A stretch of DNA of 5,913 nucleotides, from contig JAEYNS010000261.1 in assembly GCA_023412435.1 (NCBI GenBank), positions 1 through 5,913 on the forward strand, given 5' to 3'. Under the pieces are notes generated by a model. The model was not told the DNA's origin and did not search any database. It saw only the letters and a program-made list of their open reading frames with translations. The translations under genes were made by a program, and so were the position numbers. Shown here in pieces: positions 5,091 through 5,913 of the stretch. The stretch's first letter is position 1. Each line of letters starts with the position of its first letter. The DNA is from Actinomycetes bacterium (GTDB lineage Bacteria > Actinomycetota > Actinomycetes > Propionibacteriales > Propionibacteriaceae).

Positions 5091-5913
5091 ATGGCAGTTC
5101 CGGAGGCGGGCCCCAGCCACGTCCCCGTGATGCGTGCCCGCATCGTGGACCTGCTCGCCCCGGCGCTGCAGCAGCCGGGTTCGGTCTATCTGGACTGCAC
5201 CCTCGGCCTCGCCGGCCACGCCACCGCCGTCCTCGAGACCTGCCCGCAGGCCCGGCTGGTCGGGATCGACAGGGATCCGGCCGCCCTCGCGCTGGCCGGA
5301 CAGGCGCTGGCCCGGTTCGGCGATCGCGTCCACCTCTACCAGGCCGTCTACCACGAACTGGACGAGGTGCTCGAGGAGGACGGCACCCCCGCCGTGCAGG
5401 CCATCTGCATGGACCTGGGCCTGTCGTCGCTGCAGATCGACACCACCGAGCGCGGGTTCGCCTACGCCACCGACGCCCCGCTCGACATGCGCATGGACGC
5501 GGGACAGGATCTTACGGCTGCCGAACTGCTCCGCACGGTGGGCGCCGCCGACCTGACGCGGGTCCTGCGCGAGTACGGCGACGAGAAGTTCGCCGACCGG
5601 ATCGCGCGCCGGATCGTCGCCGAGCGGGAACACCGGCCGATCGAGACCTCGGCCCACCTGGTGGAGTTGATCACCGCCGCCATCCCCGCCGCCGCCCGGC
5701 ACGCCCGCTCCGGCCACCCGGCGAAGCGGACCTTCCAGGCGCTGCGGATCGCCGTCAACGCCGAACTCGACTCGTTGCGGGCCGCGCTGCCCGCGGCGCT
5801 CGACGTGCTGGCACCCGGCGGCAGGCTCGCCGTGCTGGCCTACCACTCCGGCGAGGACCGGCTGGTCAAGCGGTGCTTCGCCGAGGCGACCGCCGACAGG
5901 GTGCCGCCCGGCC
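5091..5913 (+). CDS. rsmH: 16S rRNA (cytosine(1402)-N4)-methyltransferase RsmH, 3' end beyond the window
   Basis: RsmH (formerly MraW) transfers a methyl group from S-adenosylmethionine to N4 of C1402 in the 16S rRNA, tuning the ribosomal P site. The first 274 residues are present; the family is usually 300-340, so the C terminus lies past the right edge. Visible family segments are the N-terminal HVPV (10-13), SAM-binding motif YLDCTLGLAGHA (33-44), GIDRDPAAL (58-66), MDLGLSSLQID (107-117), RGFAYATD with PLDMRMD (121-136), EYGDEKFADRIARRIV (161-176), HPAKRTFQALRIAVNAEL (209-226) and GGRLAVLAYHSGEDRLVKR (243-261). Two positions look unusual: Ala41 in place of the second Gly of the usual GxGGH, and Gly254 in HSGED where HSLED is usual. 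The ATG at 5091 is supported by GAGGG 5 nt upstream and by retention of the N-terminal HVPV. It is the second dcw gene after mraZ, and is probably cotranscribed with it through the structured spacer. Confidence 0.96.
   Translation, partial: MAVPEAGPSHVPVMRARIVDLLAPALQQPGSVYLDCTLGLAGHATAVLETCPQARLVGIDRDPAALALAGQALARFGDRVHLYQAVYHELDEVLEEDGTPAVQAICMDLGLSSLQIDTTERGFAYATDAPLDMRMDAGQDLTAAELLRTVGAADLTRVLREYGDEKFADRIARRIVAEREHRPIETSAHLVELITAAIPAAARHARSGHPAKRTFQALRIAVNAELDSLRAALPAALDVLAPGGRLAVLAYHSGEDRLVKRCFAEATADRVPPG

Noticed and set aside
4941..5846. Minus-strand open frame (301 codons) opposite rsmH
   Set aside because: It is antisense to a well-supported rsmH with all signature motifs; the translation is low-complexity G/R/H/Q sequence without a domain.
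1..5913. CRISPR array, tRNA, rRNA, insertion sequence or transposase
   Set aside because: No regularly spaced long direct repeats, no tRNA-like or rRNA sequence and no transposase motifs were seen on either strand.

Overview
The window is a very GC-rich stretch (by eye around 70%, with G/C-ending codons) of what looks like an actinomycete-type (Actinomycetota) chromosome. The evidence is the codon bias, GTG starts, and the start of a division and cell wall (dcw) cluster, mraZ followed by rsmH, with actinobacterial-style sequences. I cannot resolve the genus.

Layout. The left three quarters (38-4367) is a tightly packed minus-strand operon, read right to left: a MoxR-family AAA+ ATPase (3396-4367), a DUF58 membrane protein (2155-3393) and a large membrane-anchored transglutaminase-like protein of the TgpA type (38-2158). 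MoxR and DUF58 are separated by 2 nt. DUF58 and the transglutaminase overlap by 4 nt (ATGA). Positions 1-37, downstream of the last stop, hold nothing I can support, and no terminator is visible.

A 157-bp divergent intergenic region (4368-4524) separates this operon from the plus-strand dcw genes. It carries four GTGGNG boxes at exact 10-bp spacing (4470-4505), the expected form of an MraZ operator. They overlap a candidate mraZ promoter. mraZ (4525-4944) is followed by a 146-nt spacer with a small GC hairpin and a long imperfect inverted repeat (4972-5065). Then comes rsmH (5091 to the right edge, cut off before its stop).

How the genes work together. mraZ encodes the autoregulator of the dcw operon, and rsmH encodes the 16S rRNA C1402 N4-methyltransferase that conventionally opens the cluster. 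The divergent operon is the common MoxR/DUF58/transglutaminase module. Its likely role is a chaperone-like ATPase acting with membrane partners and an extracytoplasmic papain-like domain. Its substrate is not known from sequence.

The gene content is ordinary. The most notable non-coding signals are the mraZ-rsmH inverted repeat, whose G-U pairs favour a structured plus-strand RNA, the phased MraZ boxes, and a perfect 22-bp palindrome just inside the DUF58 gene.
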